Shown: piece after piece, positions 51,804 to 60,665 of the stretch | How positions within the stretch are numbered: position 1 is the first letter of the stretch | Layout of the letters: each line of letters opens with the position of its first letter | Origin: Clostridioides sp. ES-S-0010-02 | GTDB taxonomy: Bacteria > Bacillota > Clostridia > Peptostreptococcales > Peptostreptococcaceae | Assembly (NCBI GenBank): GCA_020641055.1 | Contig: CP067345.1 | Span: 2,225,317 to 2,289,316, forward strand | Length of the DNA stretch: 64,000 bases | Reading direction: 5' to 3' | Translations under genes and position numbers: made by a program | Notes under the pieces: model-generated | Told to the model about the DNA's origin: nothing | Database searches by the model: none | Seen by the model: only the letters and a program-made list of their open reading frames with translations

Positions 51804-53097
51804 CAATTCTTCCTCCTAACATCTCAAAATCTTTAAAAAAATGTGGATAAGACTTTGATACACACTCAAAATCTTTCAATATGATTGGTTTATCACATCT
51901 ACAGGAAGCAATTGCAAGTGTCATGGCAATCCTGTGGTCTTTGTGACTCCATACCTCTACGCCTCCATTTAATTTGCTTACTCCCTCAATTATCAAACTA
52001 TCCTCTTTTTCTTCTATATTTGCCCCAAGCTTACTTAACTCAACATTTATTGCATGAAGTCTATCACACTCCTTAATTCTAAGTCTTCCAGCATTGATTA
52101 TAGTCGTCTTCCCTATACTTAAAGCTGCTACCACAGATAAAACGGGTATTATATCTGGGCATTGAGATGCATCTATCAAAGTACTATTTAGACAATTTGT
52201 TATTCCTTTGATTTTGTTGTCTTCTCTTAAAATTTCCACACCCATCCTTGATAAAATCTCAATAACTTCACTATCTCCTTGAAGAGAATTTTCTTTAAGG
52301 TCAAGTATGTTAATATCTTCTCCAATAGCATCTGCTGATAAATAAAATGCACCTTGAGAATAATCTCCTTCAACTTTATAATCTATAGCTTTATAAGTTT
52401 GATTTCCTTTTATGATAAATTCTTTATAATTATTGTTTACAATTTCTACCCCAAAATCTTTCATAGTTGAAATAGTTAAATCTAAATACCCTTTAGATTC
52501 CAGTTCAGTGGTAATTATTATCTTTGAGTCACTATCTAATGTAGGTAATATAAATAATAATCCTGTTATAAATTGAGAACTTATATTTCCTTTTACTCTA
52601 AATTCGTCTGGTTTAAGTTTTCCTGATACGATTAAATCCAGTTTATTTTCTTTGTAGTTGTATTCTATGCCTTGTCTGTCAAATATCTCATAATAAGTAT
52701 TAAGTGGTCTTTTTCCAAGATTACCTCTTCCTATAAATCTTTTTACTCCATCAAAGGCTAAAGATATAGGTACCAGAAACCTTAAAGTAGAACCTGATTC
52801 ATTACAATCTATAGTCAATTTAGGTTGATTCAATTGATTCTCTTTATTTAAGATTGCTTCTTTAGAGTAGATTCCTGTAATTTCTAAAATGTCTTCTTTT
52901 TTTTCTATGGTTGCTCCTAATGATATCATTGCTCTTATAGTAGCTATGATATCATCAGAAAAATCTATATTAGAAATTCTACTTTTTCCATCACTTAAAG
53001 CAGCACAAATAACTGCTCTATGTGCCATACTTTTTGATGGAGGAATTTTCACATCTCCTGATAATTTGCTTGGATATATTTTTAAGCTTCCCATCAT
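51781..53097 (-). CDS. aroA: 3-phosphoshikimate 1-carboxyvinyltransferase (EPSP synthase)
   Basis: 438 residues. Motifs: IPPSKSMAHRAVICAAL (Lys and Ser for S3P), CNESGSTLRFLVPISL with GSTLRF, GKRPLN, SSQFITGLL, CPDIIPVLSV and RLRIKECDRLHA, GVEVWSHKDHRIAM. It transfers enolpyruvyl from PEP to shikimate-3-phosphate. The glyphosate loop reads SGSTLRFL rather than the class I LGNAGTAMRP, i.e. the class II (glyphosate-tolerant-like) type common in Gram-positives. ATG overlaps the aroB stop by four bases. Confidence 0.95.
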   Translation of the reverse strand: MMGSLKIYPSKLSGDVKIPPSKSMAHRAVICAALSDGKSRISNIDFSDDIIATIRAMISLGATIEKKEDILEITGIYSKEAILNKENQLNQPKLTIDCNESGSTLRFLVPISLAFDGVKRFIGRGNLGKRPLNTYYEIFDRQGIEYNYKENKLDLIVSGKLKPDEFRVKGNISSQFITGLLFILPTLDSDSKIIITTELESKGYLDLTISTMKDFGVEIVNNNYKEFIIKGNQTYKAIDYKVEGDYSQGAFYLSADAIGEDINILDLKENSLQGDSEVIEILSRMGVEILREDNKIKGITNCLNSTLIDASQCPDIIPVLSVVAALSIGKTTIINAGRLRIKECDRLHAINVELSKLGANIEEKEDSLIIEGVSKLNGGVEVWSHKDHRIAMTLAIASCRCDKPIILKDFECVSKSYPHFFKDFEMLGGRIDEWNMGK

Positions 53098-54158
53098 TTT
53101 ACCTCCTGAAAAAATTTAGAAGTAGTATCATATATAATACTTTCTCCAATATCCTTTAAAAGTATTATTTTTAGTGTATCACCTAGATTTTTTTTATCAA
53201 GAGATATAGTATCTATTATAGATTTATTATCTCCTAATTCAACATCATAAGGTAAATCATAATTTATTAAAATTGATTTTATAAGCTCTGATGTACCTTG
53301 TTTTGTAATCCCTTTTTTTTCACTCTCTAATGTTATCTTATACATGCCTACACCAACAGCTTCTCCATGAGTATAACCTGTAAAGTTATAGTGTTTCTCA
53401 ATAGCATGACCTAGTGTGTGTCCAAAATTTAAAAGCATCCTATCTCCTAAATCTCTCTCATCAGCTTCAACTACAGTTTTTTTGATAAGGCAACATTTGT
53501 GTATAATGTATTCTATATGTTGCATCACTTCTTCCCTATTTTTTAAGTTTTCAAGCTTATTAAAAAAAGTTTTATCTTTTATACATCCATACTTTATAAC
53601 CTCTGCCATTCCATCTCTATAAAATTTTTCTGGAAGAGATGATAATACATCTGGGTCAATAAATACTGCTTTCGGCTGATAAAAACTCCCTACTAAGTTT
53701 TTTCCCCTTTCAAGGTCAACTCCAACTTTTCCACCTACAGAACTGTCCACTTGAGCTAATAGAGATGTTGGAATTTGAATAAAATTTACACCTCTTAAAA
53801 AAGTTGCTGCTGTAAATCCTCCTAAATCTCCAATTACCCCTCCTCCCAATGTGATAATCAAATCTTTTCTAGTTAACTTAAAGTCAAGTAAACTTTCATA
53901 TATTTTAGGTAGAGTATTAAATGACTTTGTCTCTTCACCAGCTTCTAATATTATAGCTTTCGTTTCAAATCCAGATTCAATCAAATTATTTTTAACTTCA
54001 TATAAATATAATTTTGCTACATTTTCATCTGTAACAATAAAAATCTTATTTCCAGAATATATTTTTTTAATTTCTTTACCTATATTTTTTAATATACTTT
54101 TTTTTATAAATATATTGTAACTATTCTCTTTTAGATTAACTAATAATTTTTCTTCCAC
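53094..54158 (-). CDS. aroB: 3-dehydroquinate synthase
   Basis: 354 residues from GTG 54158, after AAGGATGG. NAD- and metal-dependent fold with GEETKSFNTLPKIYESLL, LGGGVIGDLGGFTAATFLRG, PTSLLAQVDSSVGGKVGVD, and the metal ligands in RDGMAEVIKYG, LLNFGHTLGHAIEKHYNF and GYTHGEAVG. It cyclises DAHP to dehydroquinate. Gap to the DAHP synthase is 21 bases. A dehydroquinate dehydratase gene, the next pathway step, is not in this window. Confidence 0.95.
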   Translation of the reverse strand: MEEKLLVNLKENSYNIFIKKSILKNIGKEIKKIYSGNKIFIVTDENVAKLYLYEVKNNLIESGFETKAIILEAGEETKSFNTLPKIYESLLDFKLTRKDLIITLGGGVIGDLGGFTAATFLRGVNFIQIPTSLLAQVDSSVGGKVGVDLERGKNLVGSFYQPKAVFIDPDVLSSLPEKFYRDGMAEVIKYGCIKDKTFFNKLENLKNREEVMQHIEYIIHKCCLIKKTVVEADERDLGDRMLLNFGHTLGHAIEKHYNFTGYTHGEAVGVGMYKITLESEKKGITKQGTSELIKSILINYDLPYDVELGDNKSIIDTISLDKKNLGDTLKIILLKDIGESIIYDTTSKFFQEVK

Positions 54159-54179
54159 GTTTAACCATCCTTCTATAGA

Positions 54180-55193
54180 TTATATTTCTCTTCCAACTGC
54201 TGATGCGATAGTTTTTAGTTCATTTATTAATCCTTCATACTCATCTGGTTTAATTGATTGTTTACCATCACAAAGTGCATGAGCTGGGTCATTATGAACC
54301 TCTATTATTAAACCATCTGCTCCAACCGCAATTGCTGCTTTAGATAGAGAGTCAACCATCCATGATTTTCCTGCTGCATGACTTGGGTCAACTATAACTG
54401 GTAAATGGCTAAGTTTTTTTACAGCTAAGATTGCACTTAAATCCAAAGTATTTCTAGTGTATGTTTCAAAAGTTCTTATACCTCTTTCACAAAGAACCAC
54501 ACTTTCGTTTCCTCCAGCCATTATATATTCAGCTGACATTAGCCACTCTTCAATTGTAGCAGATAATCCTCTTTTTAAAAGTATTGTTTTATTTGTTTTT
54601 CCTAATTCTTTCAATAAATCGAAGTTTTGCATGTTTCTTGCTCCAACTTGAATTACATCTACATTTTCTTCAAATACATCTATATCTTGTGTTGACATTA
54701 TTTCTGTAACTATAGGAAGACCTGTTTTTTCTTTTGCTTTTTTTAATAAATCTAATCCATCATATCTTAATCCTTGGAAAGCGTATGGAGATGTTCTTGG
54801 CTTGAATGCTCCTCCTCTTAAAAATCCTGCTCCTGATTTTTTTACATCTTCAGCTATAGAAACTATTTGTTCCTCTGTTTCAACAGAACAAGGACCAGCT
54901 ATCATAGTAAGTTTTTTTGACCCAATTTCCATACCATCTACATTTATAATTGAAGGTTCTGGATGAAATTTTCTATTTGCTTTTTTAAAAGGTTCTACTA
55001 CATGCATAACTTTTTCAACCACCTTATTTGCTTCTATTCTTTTGGCATCTATTTTACTAGTATCTCCAACTAACCCCAAAACAGTTAATTCTTTTCCATC
55101 TATAGGATTCACTTCTACACCTTCTTTACAAATAGCTTCTATTAATTTCTTAACTTCTCTCTTATCTGCTCCTACTTTTAATACCACTATCAT
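54180..55193 (-). CDS. aroF: 3-deoxy-7-phosphoheptulonate (DAHP) synthase, type I beta
   Basis: 337 residues, first structural gene of the aromatic operon. Residues 1-70 form a ferredoxin-like regulatory domain (VVLKVGADKREVKKLIEAI) as in Thermotoga-type enzymes, where it binds Tyr or Phe. The catalytic barrel shows MIAGPCSVETEEQI, RGGAFKPRTSPYAFQG, QVGARNMQNFDLLKELG, LLKRGLSATIEEWL, CERGIRTFETYTRNTLD and VDPSHAAGKSW. It condenses PEP and erythrose-4-phosphate. AGGGGG lies nine bases before ATG 55193. A leader peptide and attenuator-like terminator sit between promoter and this start. Confidence 0.95.
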   Translation of the reverse strand: MIVVLKVGADKREVKKLIEAICKEGVEVNPIDGKELTVLGLVGDTSKIDAKRIEANKVVEKVMHVVEPFKKANRKFHPEPSIINVDGMEIGSKKLTMIAGPCSVETEEQIVSIAEDVKKSGAGFLRGGAFKPRTSPYAFQGLRYDGLDLLKKAKEKTGLPIVTEIMSTQDIDVFEENVDVIQVGARNMQNFDLLKELGKTNKTILLKRGLSATIEEWLMSAEYIMAGGNESVVLCERGIRTFETYTRNTLDLSAILAVKKLSHLPVIVDPSHAAGKSWMVDSLSKAAIAVGADGLIIEVHNDPAHALCDGKQSIKPDEYEGLINELKTIASAVGREI

Positions 55194-55232
55194 CTTTACT
55201 ACCCCCTAATGTTATATTTTTATACTTGAGTT

Positions 55233-55267
55233 TAAAATAAAAAAGAGAACTCATTAATGAGTTCTCT
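55233..55267 (-). terminator. Attenuator-like intrinsic terminator upstream of aroF
   Basis: AGAGAACTCATT at 55244-55255 is followed by its exact reverse complement (to 55267), a 24-base perfect palindrome. On the minus strand it is followed by TTTTTTATTTT. It lies after the leader peptide and 51 bases before the first aro gene, so read-through decides operon expression. Confidence 0.85.
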
Positions 55268-55353
55268 AAAATAATCTATTAAGCATCAAATCTTACATGA
55301 CCATATAAAATAATCATTTTTATAAAATTGACCTATGCCCAAGGTTATTAAAA

Positions 55354-55485
55354 TCAAGGCCTCACCAGAAAGGAATTACATGTATTTTTGTAAAAGAAAT
55401 AGCCAGCGCTAAAATAAAAGCCCCAGAACATAAAATAAAAAAAGCTATAAAGTTTTGCCACTAGTTCTTTTAAAATCCCTTTCAT
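55354..55485 (-). CDS. Aromatic-residue-rich leader peptide of the aro operon (43 aa)
   Basis: ATG 55485 follows GGAGGATAATACT, an excellent ribosome binding site, about 40 bases after the predicted transcription start. Residues 13-32 are YSFFYFMFWGFYFSAGYFFY: 14 of 20 are Phe, Tyr or Trp (eight Phe, five Tyr, one Trp). The stop TGA is at 55354-55356, and a perfect terminator follows 86 bases further on. The position, tiny size and codon run are those of leader peptides such as pheL or trpL, where ribosome stalling on scarce charged tRNA prevents termination. The run could also be a small membrane protein, but its place between promoter and attenuator argues for control. Confidence 0.8.
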   Translation of the reverse strand: MKGILKELVAKLYSFFYFMFWGFYFSAGYFFYKNTCNSFLVRP

Positions 55486-55531
55486 AGTATTATCCTCCAT
55501 TTTTATAATTTATTAATCTTCTTGTTTAATA

Positions 55532-55559
55532 ATTATAGCAAAGAAAATATAATTGTCAA
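55532..55559 (-). promoter_or_regulatory. Promoter of the aro leader and operon
   Basis: On the minus strand: TTGACA (55559-55554), 16-base spacer, TATAAT (55537-55532), both consensus. Start of transcription predicted near 55525. The remaining 55268-55353 and 55560-55661 carry small hairpins (AUGAUUA/UGGUCAU at about 55293-55313) that could be alternative RNA structures. Confidence 0.75.
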
Positions 55560-55661
55560 TATTTTCTATAAATATTTTCAATTTAAAATATTTTTTTATT
55601 TTCTTAATACACTTTTTCTTTTAATATATTTTTCTAAAATCGTTTAAAAAGCATCTTATTT

Positions 55662-56618
55662 TTACAATAATTTTTTTATTTTAAATATTATAATTCCAAC
55701 AAAAACTATGCCTAACATCAAAAGTAATGTTGCTGGATATCCATAAAGCCAGTTTAGTTCTGGCATATACCTAAAGTTCATTCCATATATTCCTGTTATA
55801 ATTGTAAGTGGTGCAGAGATAGCCGTAAGTAGGGTCAATTTTGTAATTAAGTGATTCGTTTTTTCACCTACTCTAGAAGAATAAATATCTAGGAGTTTAT
55901 CTGCTAACTCACGTGTTGATAGTGCAAAATTATATAATTTATCAATACCAAAATCTATCCCTTGAAAATTTTCAAGATTATATTTTTTTACATTCGAGTA
56001 TTTTAAATATCGTATATTTTCTTTAACTATTCTATCTCCAATATATAAAAGTGGTCTGGTGTTTTTAACTATAGTTCTAGTCAATCCTCTTACATCACTT
56101 ATTCTAGAAACATGATTTTTATGAATATTGTCCATCATCTCATCTTCTATTTCAAGAATTAATTCTTCAACTTTTTCTAAAGATTCAAAACCATTTTTTA
56201 TAACTTCTCTAAAAATTAAATAATTTATCTTAAAAAGGTTTATGACAGGATTTTTTTCAAGTTGAGAGTTTTTTAAAATAAGATTCTTTACAAATTCAAA
56301 TAGAAAATGCTCTTCATTTACAACAACTAATATAAAATTATCTGATAAATACATATTTACTTCTTCTATAACAGCTTCTCCATTTCTCAATTCAAAAGTA
56401 TTTAGGCTCAAAAAATCATAATTATCAAATAAATCAAGCTTTGTTATTTCATCAAATTTAAGACAATCATTAAATGTTATTTCATCTATATCCAAAGTTT
56501 CCTTGAGTAATTTTAAATTTTTTGGAGCACTTAATATAAGATATGAATTTTCTGGTATATAAAATTTTGTTCTAAAATCTTTTGCAATCTCTCTTGTATT
56601 TAAATTCAATATATACAT
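55662..56618 (-). CDS. CorA-like divalent metal ion channel
   Basis: 318 residues from ATG 56618 (AGGAG seven bases upstream). The N-terminal cytoplasmic domain (about 1-250) has the CorA helices. Two C-terminal membrane segments enclose the signature YGMNFRYMPELNW (GMN selectivity loop) at about 283-295, and the protein ends KIKKLL. It should carry Mg2+ or Co2+/Ni2+ down the potential. It is a diverged CorA, with MPEL as in many Gram-positive homologues. Single-gene unit between the aro promoter and the Kdp genes. Confidence 0.9.
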   Translation of the reverse strand: MYILNLNTREIAKDFRTKFYIPENSYLILSAPKNLKLLKETLDIDEITFNDCLKFDEITKLDLFDNYDFLSLNTFELRNGEAVIEEVNMYLSDNFILVVVNEEHFLFEFVKNLILKNSQLEKNPVINLFKINYLIFREVIKNGFESLEKVEELILEIEDEMMDNIHKNHVSRISDVRGLTRTIVKNTRPLLYIGDRIVKENIRYLKYSNVKKYNLENFQGIDFGIDKLYNFALSTRELADKLLDIYSSRVGEKTNHLITKLTLLTAISAPLTIITGIYGMNFRYMPELNWLYGYPATLLLMLGIVFVGIIIFKIKKLL

Positions 56619-56835
56619 AAATCTACTCCTAAACCTCAATTTACATTTTTAAAATTATATATATTTATTACTGTAATTATTTTTCACTATTTCAGTAATT
56701 ATTATTTAATATTTATTTATATTAAATTTATTAGAAAATAAATATTAAATCTTTTATTTTTTAACTTAGACTTTTCTTACAAATTATACCATACTTTTAT
56801 TTTAAAATGTGTTTAATATTATCAATGTTAAAAAA

Positions 56836-56893
56836 GTACTAAAAAATGAAATGCATATACTTAAATTAATAATAGCATACACACTTCATTTTA
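56836..56893 (-). terminator. Terminator after kdpE
   Basis: AAAAAATGAAATGCATA (about 56836-56852) and TATTAATAATAGCATACACACTTCATTTT form an imperfect long stem. A U-run follows on the minus strand. Confidence 0.45.
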
Positions 56894-56931
56894 ACTTAAT
56901 CTAAATTATACAATTTTAGAATCCATTTTGC

Positions 56932-57630
56932 CTATTCATCATTTAGTCTATATCCAACACCAACTTCTGTAATTATATACCTAGGGTCAGCAGGTTGCTT
57001 CTCTATTTTTCGTCTTAATGTTGCCATAAAAACCCTTAAAGACTTAGTTTCATTGCCTATAATACTACCCCATATTTCTTTTATTATAAAATTATGAGTA
57101 AGTACTTTTCCATGATGCTTTGCAAGTAATGAAAGAATATTATATTCAATTGGTGTCAAATGTACTTCATTATTGTCAACAATAACTTTTCTTTTATCAA
57201 AATCAATAAATAATTCACCTACTTCAAACGTAGACCTAATCTCTTCTTTTTGTTGTAATTCTACTTGTGAGTGTCTAAACGCTACTCTGACCCTAGCTAA
57301 TAACTCTACTATAGAAAATGGTTTTGTTAAGTAATCATCTGCACCTGCATCAAACACTTCTACCTTTTCTCTGTCTTGTTCTCTCGCTGAAACTACAATT
57401 ATTGGTATATTTGAAAACTGCCTAATAGCTTTTATTACCTCTATTCCATCCATATCTTCTAACCCTAAATCTAATAGAACGACATCTGGAGAATATGATA
57501 CAGCAATTGATATTCCTTCTTTACCAGTTATAGCCTCTTTAACATCATAATCTTGAGTTGCAAGTGCAGTAGATATAAATTTTCTTATTGTTTTATCATC
57601 CTCTACTAACAATATAAGTTTTTTACTCAT
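56932..57630 (-). CDS. kdpE: KdpE-like response regulator
   Basis: 232 residues from ATG 57630. GGAGG stands six bases upstream, and the TTG 12 bases earlier overlaps it. Receiver domain: VEDDKTIR, phospho-Asp in VVLLDLGLEDMDGIEV, Lys in YLTKPFS. OmpR winged helix: LTPIEYNILSLLAKHHGKVLT (in two parts) and VGVGYRL. It partners KdpD directly upstream (23-base gap) and would control potassium uptake in response to K+ limitation or c-di-AMP. No kdpFABC genes adjoin, so its target promoter must be elsewhere. Confidence 0.92.
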   Translation of the reverse strand: MSKKLILLVEDDKTIRKFISTALATQDYDVKEAITGKEGISIAVSYSPDVVLLDLGLEDMDGIEVIKAIRQFSNIPIIVVSAREQDREKVEVFDAGADDYLTKPFSIVELLARVRVAFRHSQVELQQKEEIRSTFEVGELFIDFDKRKVIVDNNEVHLTPIEYNILSLLAKHHGKVLTHNFIIKEIWGSIIGNETKSLRVFMATLRRKIEKQPADPRYIITEVGVGYRLNDE

Positions 57631-57664
57631 TTCTTCCTCCAAAACTAAATTTCAAAATTTCATA

Positions 57665-60367
57665 CTATTCATTTTCTTTTGGCAAACTAAATTTAAAAGT
57701 TGAACCTTTATCTTTATTGTTTACTACTAAAATTTCACCTTTATGAGCTTGAATTATAGATTTACAAATTGATAATCCAAGTCCAACACCTTTTCTAGAA
57801 TCCTTAGTACCTTCTTCTCCAGTAAAAAATCGATCAAATATATGCTCTTTCAATTCTTTTGATATTCCAGGACCATTGTCAGACACTTCAAACCAAACAT
57901 AATCTTCTTTTTCATATACAATTATATTTATCTTACAATCCTCTTTTGAATATTTTAAAGCATTATCTATTAGATTAATTAAAACCTGTTCTATTAATTT
58001 GGCATCCATAGGAACAAATAATATTTGCTCTGGTATATTAATATCTATAATTGCATTTTCAATTCTTTTTTTAATATTTTGCAATGACTCTGATATAATT
58101 TCCTCAACAAGTTCAGAACGTTTTTTGACTTCTAACTTTCCTTCATCTATCTTAGTCATGCTAAGCAAATTTTCAACAAGTCTTATTAACCACTGAGTAT
58201 CTTCATATACACCACTAAGTAATTCGTCTATTATATCCTGACCTATAGTATCCTTATTTTTTATAATTGTACTAACTGCTCCAGATATTCCTGCTAATGG
58301 TGTTCTGAGGTCATGTGAAACTGCTCTTAAAAGATTGCTTCTAAGCCTCTCTCTTTCTATCTCAAGATTAGTGTTTTCTTTTGCTTCTGATAGAATTTCT
58401 CTATCAAGAGCTATTGCCATTTGAGCAGTTATTGTTTCAATTAAACTTATATCTTCTGTATCTAATTTTGAATCAACACATGATATACCAATGACTCCCA
58501 AAGTTGAATTCATACCTATAATTGGTATATAATATCCTTTTGAACCAGGAAGTGTATCTGTATCACTACCTGCTACTGTTGAATTAGACAATACCCAACT
58601 TGCAACAGCCTTTTCATCTTCTATATCTAAATCATTTTTGTCCTTATTAGCAGTATTTTTTTTATAGAACTTTGATTTCTTATCCTTATCCACATTTAAA
58701 TAACAAACTATATCTCTACTTAGACTAAGACATAAAAGTTCTATACCCTTATTTACTATATCATCTTTATTCGACAATCTTAAAAATCCCTTAATGATTT
58801 GATATATCATTTTTGTATTTTCTTCTCTTTTAGCAGCTGTATCTGCTTCATGTTGTATCTTAGATGTAAGAGTACTAGTTATTATACCAACTATTGAGAA
58901 TACAACTAATGTTACTATATAATTTGAATCAGCTATTGACAGTGTATATAAAGGTGCTGTAAAAAAATAATTTAACAGTACTATGTTAAATACAGAACTT
59001 ATTATACCTGTACTATACCCTTTAGTCCACATAGAAACCAAAACTACACCTAACATATATATTAGTAATATATTTTCTCTTATAAATCCCATACTTTGTA
59101 CTATATATGCCAAAATGCTTATCACTGAAGTAATAATTATAAGTTTTATAAAATCAGTTTTACTAATTTTAAATTTTGATTTTATTGATGAGTTATCTTT
59201 TTTAGGTCTATATTTAACCTCTGAAGCAAATTTATAAGGGATTATATGTATATCTATATAATCAACTTCATCTATTAATTTGTCAACTATATCTTTTTTC
59301 AGTTTTTTACTCAATTTTTTAGTATTTGAATGATTTCTGCCTATTACAATTTTTGTTACATTTCTTATCTTGGCAATTCTAAGTATCTGTTCTATTACAT
59401 TTTCACCATGTAAAACAATTATCTCAGCACCCAACTTCTTAGCTAGTTTTAAATTGTTTTGTAATTGTTTTTGCTCCTCAAAAGGCAATTTTGCTGTATT
59501 TGGAGTTTCAACATATAAAGCTATCCACTTAGCAAACGTACTATCTGCTATCCTAGATGCAGTTCTAATAACCTTGGCTGAAGATGGAGATGGGCTTATA
59601 CATGCAAGAAGTGTATCTGATGTAGGTATTACTGTTACATCACCCTTTGATAATCTAGTCATTTGAACTTCTTTATTTACTCTTTCGGCTGTTTTTCTAA
59701 GTGCAATTTCCCTAAGTGCAACTAGATTGTCTTTTATAAAAAAATTATCTTTTGCTCTAATTGCCTGTTCCTTTTTATATATTTTACCTTCATTAAATCT
59801 TTCAAGAAGTACGTCAGGTTCAACATCTATAAGCTCTAATTGTGTACTTGTATCTAAAAATTTATCTGGTATAGTTTCTTTGACTGATACATTTGTAATT
59901 ATCTCCACAATATCATTTAAACTTTCTAGATGTTGTACATTTACAGTAGTATATACATTTATACCTGCTAGTAATAATTCTTCTATATCCTGCCATCTTT
60001 TAGTATGCCTTAACCCAGTGACATTAGAGTGAGCAAACTCATCAACTAATATAACTTCTGGCTTTCTTGCTAATGCTGCATCTAAATCAAACTCTTTTAA
60101 TTTTATAGATTTATATTCTATTTCTTTTACAGGAAGAGTCTCTAATCCGTCAAGTAATGATAATGTTTCTGGTCTAGTATGTGGTTCAATATATCCAACA
60201 ACTACATCAACCCCTACTTTTTTTAAATTTTGTGCAGATTCCAACATAGAATAAGTTTTACCTACACCTGCTGCATACCCAAAAAATATTTTTAACTGAC
60301 CTCTATTTAGTTTTTTTTCTTCATTCTTTATTTTTTTTAATAGAATATCAGGATTTGGTCTGTCCAT
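57665..60367 (-). CDS. kdpD: KdpD-like sensor histidine kinase
   Basis: 900 residues from ATG 60367, seven bases after AAGGAGG. Layout: KdpD domain with Walker A GYAAGVGKTYSML and VDEFAHSN (about 1-230), USP-like domain with the c-di-AMP-binding region (about 250-375, VIGRNHSNTKKLSKKL), four membrane segments (about 405-510), GAF (about 535-660), HisKA with SHDLRTPLAGIS (His), N-box LIDNALKYSKED, GPGISKELKEHIFDRFF and GVGLGLSICK. It senses potassium, osmotic state and c-di-AMP and phosphorylates KdpE. No transporter gene in the window. Confidence 0.93.
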   Translation of the reverse strand: MDRPNPDILLKKIKNEEKKLNRGQLKIFFGYAAGVGKTYSMLESAQNLKKVGVDVVVGYIEPHTRPETLSLLDGLETLPVKEIEYKSIKLKEFDLDAALARKPEVILVDEFAHSNVTGLRHTKRWQDIEELLLAGINVYTTVNVQHLESLNDIVEIITNVSVKETIPDKFLDTSTQLELIDVEPDVLLERFNEGKIYKKEQAIRAKDNFFIKDNLVALREIALRKTAERVNKEVQMTRLSKGDVTVIPTSDTLLACISPSPSSAKVIRTASRIADSTFAKWIALYVETPNTAKLPFEEQKQLQNNLKLAKKLGAEIIVLHGENVIEQILRIAKIRNVTKIVIGRNHSNTKKLSKKLKKDIVDKLIDEVDYIDIHIIPYKFASEVKYRPKKDNSSIKSKFKISKTDFIKLIIITSVISILAYIVQSMGFIRENILLIYMLGVVLVSMWTKGYSTGIISSVFNIVLLNYFFTAPLYTLSIADSNYIVTLVVFSIVGIITSTLTSKIQHEADTAAKREENTKMIYQIIKGFLRLSNKDDIVNKGIELLCLSLSRDIVCYLNVDKDKKSKFYKKNTANKDKNDLDIEDEKAVASWVLSNSTVAGSDTDTLPGSKGYYIPIIGMNSTLGVIGISCVDSKLDTEDISLIETITAQMAIALDREILSEAKENTNLEIERERLRSNLLRAVSHDLRTPLAGISGAVSTIIKNKDTIGQDIIDELLSGVYEDTQWLIRLVENLLSMTKIDEGKLEVKKRSELVEEIISESLQNIKKRIENAIIDINIPEQILFVPMDAKLIEQVLINLIDNALKYSKEDCKINIIVYEKEDYVWFEVSDNGPGISKELKEHIFDRFFTGEEGTKDSRKGVGLGLSICKSIIQAHKGEILVVNNKDKGSTFKFSLPKENE

Positions 60368-60492
60368 CAAACAACCTCCTTGTACATTTCATTACTATTA
60401 TAATATCAATTCTAGTATAAAAATGTAGTTAAGATGTATTTTTAATGATTAAGATTATGTAAAGATACAAGTATGTAGTTTAATTGTAAAAT

Positions 60493-60519
60493 AAAAATGC
60501 CTATTATTTAGGCATTTTT
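60493..60519. terminator. Hairpin between ftsH and kdpD
   Basis: AAAAATGCCTA (60493-60503) pairs with TAGGCATTTTT (60509-60519). A/T-runs on both sides allow bidirectional action; on the minus strand it would end the ftsH transcript upstream of kdpD. Confidence 0.75.
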
Positions 60520-60665
60520 ATTTTTTACACAGTCATTTTTATCGATTCTCTTGTTTTGATTTATATAGATATTTATTTATATTTTATTGAAAATACATTA
60601 ACATTTTTAAATATACAAATATATCTTTAAATAAAACTATTACTACAATCTTTATTTCAACATGG

